Assembly (NCBI GenBank): GCA_009801085.1
Contig: VNWV01000007.1
Coordinates: forward strand, 2,480,001-2,544,000
Direction of reading: 5' to 3'
Source of the DNA: Lasiodiplodia sp. COLG20
Lineage: Eukaryota > Ascomycota > Dothideomycetes > Botryosphaeriales > Botryosphaeriaceae
DNA length: 64,000 bases
The position numbers were made by a program, and so were the translations under genes. The notes beneath the pieces are model-generated. The model saw nothing but the letters and a program-made list of their open reading frames with translations. It was not told the origin of the DNA and did not search any database. Within the stretch, counting starts at the first letter, position 1. Every line of letters begins with the position of its first letter. Positions 52,706 to 63,018 of the stretch are shown here, piece by piece.

Positions 52706-53868
52706 TGTGGGATTGCGGTCCGGGGTGGAGGTGCTCGAGGTGGAGCTGGAGATGGGCCTGGAGCTGGAGCCCGGGTTAGTACTTGGATTGGAGATTGGGT
52801 TTATGTCTACCAACCGGAATGATATAGAGGTGCTGGAATTATTGCAGTGGAGTGGAGGTGGAAGAGTTGTGCGTGCCGGTTGGTAGGGATTGGCGGCTCT
52901 TCTTGGAAGAGCACTGTGCGGTTGCGGCAGGCGGGATGTCGACGCAGGTGTGGGTGCCAAGGAGCGCAACGCTGTTGCCGGGGGAAGGCGGTGCGGAGCT
53001 TGATCGGGCAAGCTTGCGGCCGGCGGCGGTTTGCTTTGTCTTCCCGAACGCGCTCTGCTGTTAGGAGTCTCTATTATGCACAGAACGCTATGGAACGCGG
53101 AAATATGTAGGCGGCCAACAGAACATCATGAAAGGAGACCTATGATTGCTTCTTTCTGTTCCGCACAGCACAGGTTCTTTCCTACAAGGCATAGCTTCCT
53201 AGACACATATTCCGGCGAAGCGTGGCTCCTCGGGGGATACGATTGATAGGCCACCCGTACGGGATCATGGTGCCTGACCATCCACCCAATTAGACACTTT
53301 TGTTAAACAAAGCGCCAACTTTCCCTTCGATGTCCAGTTCGTAGTATGGGCGCAATTGGGGCGTCTTTTTGAACTGGTCTCCCGCGCCGAATGCTCCGCC
53401 AAATGCATTGGGAAGTTTCCAAGCCAATTCTCGCTCGTGGCTCACACAAAACTCTCCGTCAGACTAAATCTATATGTATAAGAGAATTAAGACGTGCCAT
53501 TGGCAGTGGAAGAATAACAAGCGCAGCCGCTTGAATCGCAAAGAACTCTAGAATTTTATGCCCAGAAGCACCGACGCGCTACTTATCAACCAGCGGGGGA
53601 ATCCGACGTCGGCGGCCTTGAGCATGGGAAAGGAGGCGATTCCAACAACTGGAACTATCGAGTCTGCCGCAGCAGCAAAGGGGACCCCGTTCGGACGATA
53701 TGTCTGATGGTACAGAGGCGAGAAGAAGGTCCTGGGGTTTCTAGTCGCGGTGAACGTAGTTCTCGACGTGGACGAACTCGACCGCACCCACGATCTACTC
53801 CAGAAAACGCCACTGCCGCTTCTACCAAGCGGGAAAAGACTCCAGCAAAGCCCCATGCCCCAATCAAC
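52706..53868. other. Spacer between two minus-strand genes
   Basis: It holds the promoter of the gene at 52705 and the 3' UTR of the next gene. No further gene is recognised. Confidence 0.4.
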
Positions 53869-54657
53869 CTAACCAAAGAACTTGTACCGCGGATCCTTGA
53901 AGAACAGGCTCCTGCGCACAAAGGGCGGCCGCATCTACAAACACCAGCATCAGCAAACTTTCATATCTGAAAGCACACACAAAGCGTAGCCTACCTCCTC
54001 CCTCGGCTCGTCACCCTCCTTCTTCTTGCCCCCATCAACCTGCTTCTTCTCCTTCTCTTCCTCCGGCTTCTCAATAACCACAGGCGGACCGGAATGCGAC
54101 CAGCGCTTCAACACCATCGGCGACGACCTTCCCGCCACGCCGCCCTGGCCCTGACCCTTGCCGCGCTTCGTCATCTTCGAGGCGACGGCGCTCGACAGCT
54201 TGTCTGGCGAGAACGAGGTCTCGCGCTTGCGCTTGGGGGTAGCAGGGGTCCTCTCCTGGCGGGCAGCGGCGTTGGGCTTGGTGGGCGACTTGGTGGTGGT
54301 GGTGTTGCCCGTGGCACAGGGCTTCTTGGGCGCAGGGAGGGGACGCGGGAGAAGGGGTGATGCCGGGCTGGTGGCAGGAGGCGGGAGGCGAGCAGCGATG
54401 CGGGAGCTGCGGCGGTTGGGGGTTTCTTCGGGGGCGGTGGTGGTGGTGGTGTCGGGGGGCGGCGGCGTTTGCAGCGGGCCGCGGAGAGGCTTCGAGGGAG
54501 ATGTGGAGGTGCGGCCGGGGGTGGGGCGTGCCATGGTTGCGGTTGGTCGTGGAGAGGAAGATGTGGTCGGGGTTGGGGAGGAAGTGGTGGTGGAGGAGGA
54601 GGAAGTGGGAGGAAGATCTGGATGCTTGGCTTTTTGGGCATTGTCTGTGGGTGCCAT
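53869..54657 (-). CDS. Basic, Pro/Thr/Lys-rich disordered protein with a conserved-looking short tail exon
   Basis: Two exons: 54657..53995 and 53934..53869, giving 242 residues. The intron is 60 nt with donor GTAGGC and acceptor TTGTAG, phase 0. Exon 1 starts MAPTDNAQKAKHPDLPPTSS and is almost wholly disordered: Ser/Thr/Pro tracts, RRSSRIAARLPPPA, TPKRKRETSFSPDKLSSAVA and MVLKRWSHSGPP. It ends in Glu/Lys runs. Exon 2 encodes RPPFVRRSLFFKDPRYKFFG after a junction Met, an aromatic/basic tail. If the intron is not spliced, the frame ends GYALCVLSDMKVC. The tail reads like a docking motif, but no family is recognised. Basic clusters suggest nuclear location. Confidence 0.6.
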
Positions 54658-55664
54658 TATTGAATGGAGTAGGGTGCGCGTGACTGAGTCTCACTCACTT
54701 TTCACCATTCACTTTGTTTCGAGCCTCACTCTGACAGCCCAGCGGCTATTGACTGGCAGTAGTTATCGTGGTATCACGAACCATCTAGCGATAGATGATT
54801 CATCTTCCGGCAGTCGTCTTGTTTTGTCTTGATTTTGAGGACAACGGTTATTTCCAATCCCTAAATTTTGTGTCCCATTTGTTATATTAGTCCGCCAAAC
54901 ATATCTCGAGCCAGAGTAATAGAACGTATATTACACACATCGAGAACCTGACAACAGTTCTTGTCTGTCCATGTTTTAGATTTACACAGTGTGACGAATG
55001 CGGCGAACTGGTATCATTGGTCCAATATCTTCTACTTTCGTGCATTGTGGTAGAAAAGGTACCGAACCTCGCCTGGGAACTAATTCAAGACAGAAATATA
55101 AACAAAATATTCGTGCCACATTTGTTCTCACAGTATTGTAGACATTTTCATCGAGAATTTTTCTCTGTCACAAATGAGTACTATATGGAATTATACAGAG
55201 TTCTGGAGCGGATTTTGATAGATGTATGTCTTTTCCGAGTGGAAAGGCACGATTCTTCCGACGATACCGTGAGGCGCAAAACCTGGGTTGCACTCCTTTG
55301 ATAAACTCAGCACTTTTTTAACGTATCGCCCCCTACCCACGATTCTTTGATTTTTGGCATATACGTAAATCATTGCTTTTGTTTGTTGTTCTTTCTCTGT
55401 GTTTAAGAAAGGGAGGAAGATTGACAGAGGTCCGATTTAAGTTTCACCAATCAGCGCAACGTCTGGCTCGCTTGACACCGTCCCAGAGACACTTGTTTCA
55501 CGAGTGGAACCACGCCCGCAAACAATTGCCACCACAAACCTGAGCCCCTGACTTCCACTACCATTGCTTTTCTGCGCACTGCTGGCATAGCTTCTCCGTG
55601 TTTTCACGTCAGCCTTGAACTTAAGGCAAACTCTCCATCTGGAAACACATCAACAACAACCAAA
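54658..55664. other. Intergenic AT-rich region before the tRNA-Ser gene
   Basis: The part from about 54830 to 55440 is AT-rich and holds no supported gene. The right end is the tRNA-Ser upstream region. Confidence 0.45.
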
Positions 55665-55745
55665 GGCGTTGTGGCGGAGTGGTTATCGCGACAGACTAGA
55701 AATCTGTTTCCTTCGGGAGCACAAGTTCGAATCTTGTCAACGTCG
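55665..55745 (+). tRNA. tRNA-Ser (anticodon AGA)
   Basis: The 81-nt sequence folds as a class II tRNA: acceptor GGCGTTG (55665..55671) pairs with CAACGTC (55738..55744), with one G-U pair and discriminator G. The D arm contains GGCGGAGTGGTTATCGC. The anticodon stem-loop CAGACTAGAAATCTG has AGA at 55698..55700. The variable arm is TTCCTTCGGGAGC and the T arm ACAAGTTCGAATCTTGT. No intron. TTTCTTTT follows within 12 nt as a pol III stop. The discriminator G and long variable arm fit serine identity. Confidence 0.94.
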
Positions 55746-56204
55746 GTTTCTTTTGCCTCCTGTGCGGAGGACAATCTTTTTTGCTTGTTGGCGTTGTCCG
55801 TGGTGTTTGAAAGGGGTGGATGAGAAGTTTCAGGTGCGGAGATGCAGGGGTCCCCGGCTCAGGGTCCAAAGGATCAGGGGCCAGGCCAGGCCGGCGCAAG
55901 AACAACAGTCGGGAAGCGAAACTACCGCCATGCAATTGTGACACAAGTACCTCTGCAGCCTGCAATTGAAGAGTGACGTTTTATTCATTCCTTGATCTTT
56001 TATCTTTTTGCAGCATTTGGAGTGAAGGTTGCGCGTTTGCCGCGGCAGAAGCCGACGTGTCGGGCCGGAAATTTTTTTGCTCTCTCGCTTCACACATCCC
56101 GAGGCCCACATCTCGCACTCCACAACACCAGTGCCGCGCGCTTCAAGCCGTATTTTTGCAACACACATAAAGACAGCCGGTCAATCTTTCTCCACCATCC
56201 AATA
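55746..56204. other. Spacer between tRNA-Ser and tRNA-Phe
   Basis: A 459-bp spacer with no gene recognised; GGCCAGGCCAGGCCGG-like repeat words lie near 55882. Confidence 0.45.
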
Positions 56205-56366
56205 GCAGCTTTAGCTCACTTGGGAGAGCGCCAGGTTAGTAGCACTCAGCCTACCGAACTCTCTCAGAACTCATCACTAACATCTCACCAGACTGAAGTC
56301 CACTTCAGCCAACAGCATCATCTGTGCGGTATCTGGAGGTACTGTGTTCGATCCACAGAAGCTGCA
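56205..56366 (+). tRNA. tRNA-Phe (anticodon GAA) with a normal 37/38 intron plus a spliceosomal-type 57-nt insertion
   Basis: Mature segments are 56205..56234, 56292..56298 and 56331..56366, together 73 nt with discriminator A. Acceptor GCAGCTT (56205..56211) pairs perfectly with AAGCTGC (56359..56365). The D arm is GCTCACTTGGGAGAGC, the anticodon arm CCAGA-CTGAAGA-TCTGG and the T arm CTGTGTTCGATCCACAG. The A and B box regions are intact. The second intron (56299..56330, 32 nt) sits after position 37, as usual for tRNA-Phe, and contains CTTCAG, complementary to the anticodon loop CTGAAG. The first insertion (56235..56291, 57 nt) starts GTTAGT, ends CACCAG and holds CACTAAC 12-17 nt before its end, like the protein-gene introns in this window. 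Removing it exactly restores GCGCCAGACTGAAG. It is flanked by a CCAG direct repeat, so the boundary is ambiguous by four bases. It may be removed by the spliceosome or by the tRNA endonuclease, or the gene may be inactive. Confidence 0.93.
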
Positions 56367-56556
56367 AGGAATACGAAGTCCTTACCAGTCCAAGACTGGT
56401 TGCAAGCCTTTCTTTTTTGCCTTTTTCTGGGTGATCTTTTTTTTTTTGTGCTCTCCATCATGATTTGCACAGCAGGTGTATAGTACAACAGGACCGTAGA
56501 GTCCCTTTCTTTTTGCTTATGATACATATGGTAGATTACTCCTATCTGCTAGCCCC

Positions 56557-59539
56557 TTACCACGGGCTCAACGACCACGGCCTGTCGCCAACATCCCACT
56601 TTGCCGGCTCAGCACCCATCTCGAAGACGAGCTTCCCGCCCTTTGCGATCTCGGCGTGCGACAGCCATGCACGGTCCAGAGCAAGTCCGTTCAGCGTCAC
56701 ACGCTGTGGATAGACCGATGTGTCGGACATGTTGACAGCCTTGATCTGCAGCGACGTTGCGTGCGGCGTGCCATCGAAGAGACGGAGTGTGAGCGAAGAG
56801 AAGCGCGGAGTACCGAGGAGGTAGAGCGGCTGGCCTGCAACGGGGAACTGCGAGTATCGTTAGTCTTTTGCTATGCCAGGTGCGTGATTTGGCGTTGGAC
56901 CCAACCAAGGGTTGAGGTGGGCATGGGGGATGGAAACCGTTCAGCATCACTTACCAAACCAATCAGGTTGAATATGAGCCAGGACGGTATGGCACCACTG
57001 TCGATATTGCCGGGGTAGCCATTGCGTGCATCGCTGTAGAACGTATCTACGATGGAGCGGGATTGGTTGACGGCCTTCCAGTTATACCCTGGCACGTAGT
57101 TGTAGAGGAACGGGGTCGCGAAGGACGGTTCGTTGCCTGTAACATGCGTCAGTCTCCTCTCCTCGCTCTCATTTCCCCGCGCAGGCAACTCACCAGGATT
57201 AAACAACGCCGACCCAGCATCATTATTCGCCCCAACACTCGTCCCAAAGCCAGGGAGGAAACTAGCATCCAACCTCTTCACAAACTCCTCATCGCCCCCC
57301 ATCAACTCGACCACCTTCGCCATATCATGTGGCGCCGCCGCAAAACTCGTCTCCCACACCTTCGCCTCGTAGATATCGCTGCCCCATCCACACTTCCCAC
57401 AGCTCCTTGGATCATACTCCGTAAAGTTCCACTGGCCATCCGCATCCCTCGCCCCCACGAACCCCGTAAACGTGCCGACGCCATCCAGCGTCGTGTTCGC
57501 GTGCGGATTCCACTGCCCCTGCCACCAGTCCGCGCGGTCGCGGTAGCGCGCCACATCATCACCCGCAACGTTTATCGTCGTGCTGCCGTTGCCTAGGGCG
57601 CCAGAAGCGAGCCCGGCCGCCACGCTCCACACGGCAAAGTCGTTCTGCGGGTACTCGACGCCGCGGCTCAGGCTGCGCGTGTGGTTGCGCGTCAGGTAGC
57701 CCAGGCGCAGGTACTCGTCCAGGGCGCCGCGGCCCTCCTTCGTCGCGCCGTCGAAGGCGACGGGGTCGATGTTGTGCGCGGGCGCGACGTCGGCGTCCTT
57801 GACGAGGGCGGCGTAGGCGTCGATCCAGTCGGTGGGGGAGAGGGCGAGCTCGTGGAGGCCGGTGGTGGTGTTGGAGGACAGAGAGTGGACGGATTTGACG
57901 AAGGCGTCGGCGAGGACGGTGTCGGCGTGCGTGCCGCCTTGCACGCGGCCGTTCCAGTTGGCGGCGCGGCCGGCGGGGAGGTAGCCTTCGTAGCGGAAGA
58001 TGTTGATGAGGCCTTTGAGGATGCGGGTGTAGGTCGAGGTGAAGAGGAGGTGGTAGAGGGGGAGGGTGGTGCGGTAGGTGTCCCAGAGGGTCTGTCAGGC
58101 GGGTGGCCGTCAGCGTTCGCGGTTCCTGCAGACTGCATGCATGCAGTCTCGGCGTCAGGAGCGGCATGCAAACTTACGTAGTGATCATCGAAATACGGCT
58201 TCTCGGCGTCAGACTCCCACCACGGATTCTCCCCCGTCTTATCCGACGGCATGAGACCCGTCTGATACAACGCCGAGTACAGCATCCGCTTCAACGTCGC
58301 ATTACCCCCGCCCACCTCCCCCTCCTCATCAACAACCACACTTCCCAACACCCTCTCCTCCCACTCCCCCCTCGCCCTTTCCACCACCTCCTCAAACCCC
58401 ACGCTTGCCGGCAACTCCTCCTCCACATACCCGCACGCCTTCTCCGCCGACGTATACGATATCCCCACCCGCGCCTCCAGCACCAGCCCCTCCTCAGTCC
58501 CATTGCTGCTGCCGCCGCTGACGTTCTCATCCCAGCTCCAACTAAACAGCCCACCCACGCCCATCCCCGAGCCCGCAACCGTGTACACATCCGCGTACGG
58601 CCTTACGGCCGGGGCGTCAGATGGCGGGATGGCCGGGTTGTACGGGAAGCTGAAGGTACCGGCGGTCGACGCAGGAGCGCTAAAGTTGCCGCAGAAATGC
58701 AGCGTGTGGATGGCCGGCTGCGACCAGCCGCCGGTGTAGGAGGCGGTGCCGAAGTAGGAGGGTTGTTGCTGCTGGTCGGCTTCGTCGTCGCCGCCGCGGA
58801 TGTGCAGGGTGCCGGAGTGGTATTTTTGGGAGTAGGATTGCGCGTCCCAGTCCCAGGCGGGGAGGACGTGGGTGAGGTCGATGAGGACGTGGGCGGTGTT
58901 GGAGGAAGTGTCGGAGGAGGAGAGGGCTGGGGTGGAGGTGTTGGAGGGGGAGGAAGAAGCGGGAGGGAAGGTGTAGCGGATGAGGGCGGAATGGTTGCTG
59001 GATGTGATGTCGATCTTGATGCCGTTCAGCAGCGTCGTGGAGAAGTGGCCGACGGTGGCGCTTTCGAGGTTGAGGGACCGGTTTTGCCAGTACGTTGTGT
59101 TGTCGCCCAGGTTGATTCCTTCGAGGCTTCCGAGCAGTGGCATTTGCGAGATTAGTCCGTCTGTTCATCATGTTAGCACCGTGGTCCGTCTTCGAGACTC
59201 CAGGCGAGACTTACAAGTTGGCACTCCTCCGGTCCCGCTGACATGCGTCAGGCTCACAGCCGTGACGTTTCCAATTGGGCTGTAACCGGCGTTGCAATCA
59301 TTGCCCAAACCCTCTGGAAGACCGAGATAGCTTGTATCGATGCCTGCCTTCACCATGCCCCATGGCAATGCAGCGCCAGGGAACGAATTGCCTCCTGCGA
59401 TGGTAGAGCCCGGCGTTGGTCCCACCGTACCGATCAAAGGGTCGACAAAGTCCGTAAGCCGAGCTTCCGCACCGGCCCAGCAGACAATGCCCGCGGCGGC
59501 CGAAGCCAATGTCTTTCCCAAGCTCTTTCGCATCATCAT
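56557..59539 (-). CDS. Secreted GH92 alpha-mannosidase
   Basis: Five exons: 59539..59215, 59160..58178, 58091..57194, 57136..56955 and 56847..56557, giving 892 residues; phases all match and donors are GTAAGT or GTGAGT. The start MMMRKSLGKTLASAAAGIVC is a signal peptide, with WAGAEARLTDFVDPLIGTVG next. GH92 markers follow: GSTIAGGNSFPGAALPWGMV, TAVSLTHVSGTGGVPTYGLI, TLWDTYRTTLPLYHLL, GYLPAGRAANWNGRVQGGTH and ADTVLADAF, GYLTRNHTRSLSRGVEYPQN, NEPSFATPFLYNYVPG and the C-terminal jelly-roll (QPLYLLGTPRFSSLTLRLF). Several NxS/T sequons suggest glycosylation. GH92 enzymes are calcium-dependent exo-acting mannosidases, many alpha-1,2. It probably trims N-glycans or fungal mannans outside the cell. 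Coding strand goes C-rich to G-rich within exons 2 and 3. Confidence 0.93.
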
Positions 59540-60862
59540 GCCACCAAGCGCTGGCTGTGGTCGGGTAGCGCGTTGGCTTGGCGGTCTTTCCCGGAATTGA
59601 TGGTCACCCAAAGAGCCGCTGAAAATCCTGGCAAAAAGCTGGGGAAGAGGCTAATAAATACTTCATCTCACTGACGGCATCTTGTATGAAGACAGTATAG
59701 TGTACCTTGCTGATCGCGAGACCTGAGTCAAGAATAGCCGGCCGGCCGGCCGTGCGGGGTATTGGGACCCGAAGGAACGTGGGGAACCCCGGCAATCTCG
59801 GATAATAATCCGCCGCTTTGGGAAGTTGTTCTGCATCACATTGGATGGTTTGGTCGACGATTGTGCTCTGTTTGAAGGGCATTGGCATGCATGGCTGTTG
59901 AAGCGAGTGCTTTATAAAAGAAAGAGGTTGCTGAGGCTCAACGACGTCAAGATGGCCTGCCGGAGATAAAAAGGATGAAAAGAGATAACGGGACTACGGT
60001 GTCAGATATTTAATTAAACATCACGGACGCAGAAAAGAAGCAGTAGAATTGAGAATATAACTCTGAGTGGAACGGCACTTTAGCCGCAGGACAATGCCGC
60101 AGGACAAACTCCTTATGTTCTTTTTAGCCATATGACTGCTTGATATCTGTTACAGCCTTTCCCTTGGACAGATTGTTGGGTTCTAAAAAGTCGTGGGCCA
60201 GGGCACTTTCGAATTTCTGTATGAAGATTAATATTTCGGTTGTCGTCAGTGATGCCGCAACAATAACGCATAGAAAGAAGGGACAGAAGCAAGCGGGAAG
60301 TCGCTCTTAAGCCGTTTCGGTCTGTGTAGCTGTCTGAGATTCCTTAGTATTAGCTTGGAGTCAATGATGAGGCTTTCTAAATGGAATTCGGCCACTGCGG
60401 CCGAGCCGTAGAAGTATGATAGGACTAGCTAGTCAAATCGGTGGAAAGAGGTACTTTCTGCAGAAGCCTTTGCAAAGTCGACATCAAAGAATGTACAACT
60501 GGTGTAGCAGATGCAGCGAATTCGGATGGAGGGCCAGCCACTGCCGGACAGGCGAGACTAACGCATTGATGCTCTCTCGTTCTTGCAGTCTGTAGAAGCT
60601 CTTCATCAGTGTCTTGTGTATTTACCAAAGACTCTGCATCAAAGTCTCGTCACAGGGGAGGGCAAAACGAATACTGCAAAAGGAAGGGTCGAGAATTGGT
60701 GGTCACCAGTTGTTCCAGTTGTCTCTTCTGCTGTTTGCCACCGCCGCTTCAGTCAAGTTCCCGGCCGGCCGAGACCTGCCACTGTCTCTCCCCACCAAAA
60801 GTCCAGCCCTCAGCAAAACAAAATTGCAAAACGATGAGCTCCGAAGAGCTGGCTCGTTCTTA
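59540..60862. other. Intergenic region with GH92 promoter
   Basis: It holds the mannosidase promoter. A GGCCGGCCGGCCG run lies at 59740-59752 and CGGCCGGCCGAG near 60760. No gene is supported; small frames near 60430-60840 have no recognisable product. Confidence 0.45.
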
Positions 60863-60944
60863 TGCCCACACCCGGAATCGAACCAGGGATCTTCGCATTA
60901 CCGTAAGATACGAGTGCGACGCTGTACCACTAAGCCATGCGGGC
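60863..60944 (-). tRNA. tRNA-Thr (anticodon CGU) with a 10-nt intron
   Basis: On the minus strand the acceptor GCCCGCA (60944..60938) pairs with TGTGGGC (one G-U), discriminator A at 60863. The anticodon stem TCGCA/TGCGA encloses CTCGTA, then a 10-nt intron TCTTACGGTA (60908..60899), then A. The spliced loop CTCGTAA gives anticodon CGT. The intron contains TACG, which can pair with the anticodon CGTA as expected for endonuclease recognition. The T arm is CCTGGTTCGATTCCGGG. A TTTT run lies about 30 nt downstream. Seventy-two nucleotides remain after splicing. Confidence 0.93.
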
Positions 60945-62037
60945 TGATGCTTTATTGTTGAGGTCTGCATCGGAACAGAGCACCTATGTAGCGAGCGTAG
61001 GTGCATGGCGTTGCTGCGGAGAAAATTCGATCTTCCAGCGAGACTCTGCTGGTCAGAAAGGCCCAGAGACATTTTCGATATTGCAATCGTGTTCTTTCTC
61101 GGCCCCCTGGCGTTGTACAGCCGTAAGCGAACAAATCAGATTCTGAAGGGCCGAAGGAGACGTGGGGAGCGAAAACCGAGAGAGCCGAAAATCTTCCAGG
61201 CATGTCGCTTGAGGTCAAACATCCTCCCGGTCCGGCGGAGAATTTTTCACCAAAAAGTCATGAGCCGTCGGTATGCGTGCTAGATGAGATGAAACGTTTC
61301 CGATGAAGAAGGGTTTTCCTCTGAACTTCGGTGATGTCGGTACGCCAGGATCAAGTCCATGCGAATCCATTCTGGAAGAGAATCCATGAGAACCGATGCA
61401 GACGCGGGTGGTGGAGCTCTGTGAACGGACGACGACTGCGAAACAGGACACTCGGCCGTCGGAGGTGACAGTGGCAGCAACAGACCTGGAGAACGACTGC
61501 GAAGGCGTTAGTACAGTGTAAGAGAAGATGTCGGCACTCCTAAGATTTCATCGGACACGGCGCAGAGCTGAAGGAGTGATGTAGCGATGTCGTCGACGAT
61601 GCGACGTTGGAGAAAGGCTGTTGGGTAAGCGACGCGCGTGAAAGCGACGACCACGACACATGTCCGGAACCTGAAACCGACCACGCCGGATTTTACCAAG
61701 CACAAGAACAATTGTATTTCTATTGTATTAAAGTCCCCAAAAGGATGCAGGCTGTTTCTATTTACCCCGTCTCATCAACCAAGAATTTTCTTTTCTGGAC
61801 TCAATCCGTTTCATCCTCACAAGCTTTGGCTGGATATGGCCGAACGGCAACGATTTTCGCTTCTCACCCCAACAGCGCCAAAGACCTTGCTCAAAGAATG
61901 TCCAAACAAGCGTCGCAACGCCTACTTCGCGACGTCAATATGCCCGGGGTCTTCGCCTTCCTCGGCCGATTGCTCAAAATGAGTCTGTTCCTCATCCTCA
62001 GGCGACTGGTCGAGATGACTGTGCTCCCTTCAGCACA
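60945..62037. other. Spacer between tRNA-Thr and the F-box-like gene
   Basis: About 1.1 kb with no supported gene. A plus frame at 61607-62041 overlaps the 3' end of the downstream minus gene and has no family features. Confidence 0.4.
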
Positions 62038-63018
62038 CTAATTGGTATCGTCCATGTCCTGGTCGTGATACCCATCCTGGGGTCCAAGATACTCCTCATC
62101 GTGCTCAATCCAGCTCTGACCCAACTCTGAGTCTGAATCTTGCTCGTCGATATCGGACATCGGCTCCTCTCCATCGACCCACTCGACGCCTCTCTCCTCA
62201 GCCGTCTGGACAATGTTTTTCATGGACCGTGTCCAATTCTTCTTGGCCTGCTCCGTGTCAAAAGCCGTCAGCCCACACATCCACTCGCAACTCCAAAACC
62301 GCAAAAGAGAGTAGGAATCACATACCCTCTCCTTGTAACGCTTCTCTATCTGCTGTCTCTGCCGCTCCATGATCTCCTCTTTGTGCTCCTCCTCCCACTT
62401 CATCCGCTCCTCCTCCCTCTTCCTGCACTTCTCCTCCCACTCCTTCCGCTCCGCTGCGTCCCACTTAGCTCTCTTAATCATATGCTTCCGATGCTTCCTC
62501 TTCCTCCTCATCTTAAACTTCGCCAGCTTCTCCTCAACCCTCTCCTGATACTCCGCGCCATTCATCAGCCTCTCCGGGCTCGCCTGCGCCTCCTCATTCA
62601 ATCCGCCCCTGCCCCCCTTCTTCTTCCTCACCTCACTCCGCATCTGAATCCACCTCCTCTCCCTCTCCGGCGGGCCCAGCAGGCCGATGCGCGGATACCC
62701 GACGCGGTGCTCGACCCTGCCGACGACGCACGCGCGCTGCCGGCGCCACTCCTGCAGCACCCACGCCATCTCGCGGTTCCACTTCCAGCACACGCGGCGC
62801 AGCACGTGGCACTGCTTGATCAGCGGCAGCGCGTTGGTCGGGTCGTGCTCGATTTGTTCGTCCGTTAGCGTGTAGCGCAGGATCTGCTGGCTGATTTCCG
62901 TCGGCAGCGCGTGCATGCGGGACGCAGTCGCGTTGTGCTGGCCCGCGGCGCTCTGCGTGGAGAGCTGCGCTTCGCGCGCGCGGGCGCGCCGGTAGCGGCG
63001 GGAGGCGGAGGCGACCAT
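62038..63018 (-). CDS. F-box-like N-terminus with a long charged coiled coil
   Basis: Two likely exons: 63018..62326 and 62247..62038, giving 300 residues. The 78-nt intron (donor GTATGT, branch GCTGAC, acceptor AGCAG) is a multiple of three without stops, so an unspliced reading gives 326 residues. The N-terminus is basic (MVASASRRYRRARAREAQLS). A short F-box-like segment follows at about residue 35 (MHALPTEISQQILRYTLTDE and CHVLRRVCWKWNREMAWVLQ), a pattern common in fungal proteins. From about residue 150 there is a Lys/Glu/Arg-rich helix (MRRKRKHRKHMIKRAKWDAA, EEKCRKREEERMKWEEEHKE) predicted to form a long single helix or coiled coil, and an acidic tail (MSDIDEQDSDSELGQSWIEH). If it is an F-box protein it would bind Skp1, but the match is weak. 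Confidence 0.75.
   Translation of the reverse strand: MVASASRRYRRARAREAQLSTQSAAGQHNATASRMHALPTEISQQILRYTLTDEQIEHDPTNALPLIKQCHVLRRVCWKWNREMAWVLQEWRRQRACVVGRVEHRVGYPRIGLLGPPERERRWIQMRSEVRKKKGGRGGLNEEAQASPERLMNGAEYQERVEEKLAKFKMRRKRKHRKHMIKRAKWDAAERKEWEEKCRKREEERMKWEEEHKEEIMERQRQQIEKRYKERVCDSYSLLRFWSCEWMCGLTAFDTEQAKKNWTRSMKNIVQTAEERGVEWVDGEEPMSDIDEQDSDSELGQSWIEHDEEYLGPQDGYHDQDMDDTN

Noticed and set aside
52706..53011. Upstream extension of the gene at 51431-52705
   Set aside because: The extra 102 residues are Pro/Ser noise; ATG 52705 opens the basic conserved-looking part.
61607..62041. 144-residue plus-strand frame
   Set aside because: It overlaps the 3' end of the F-box-like gene, and its composition and start give no support.
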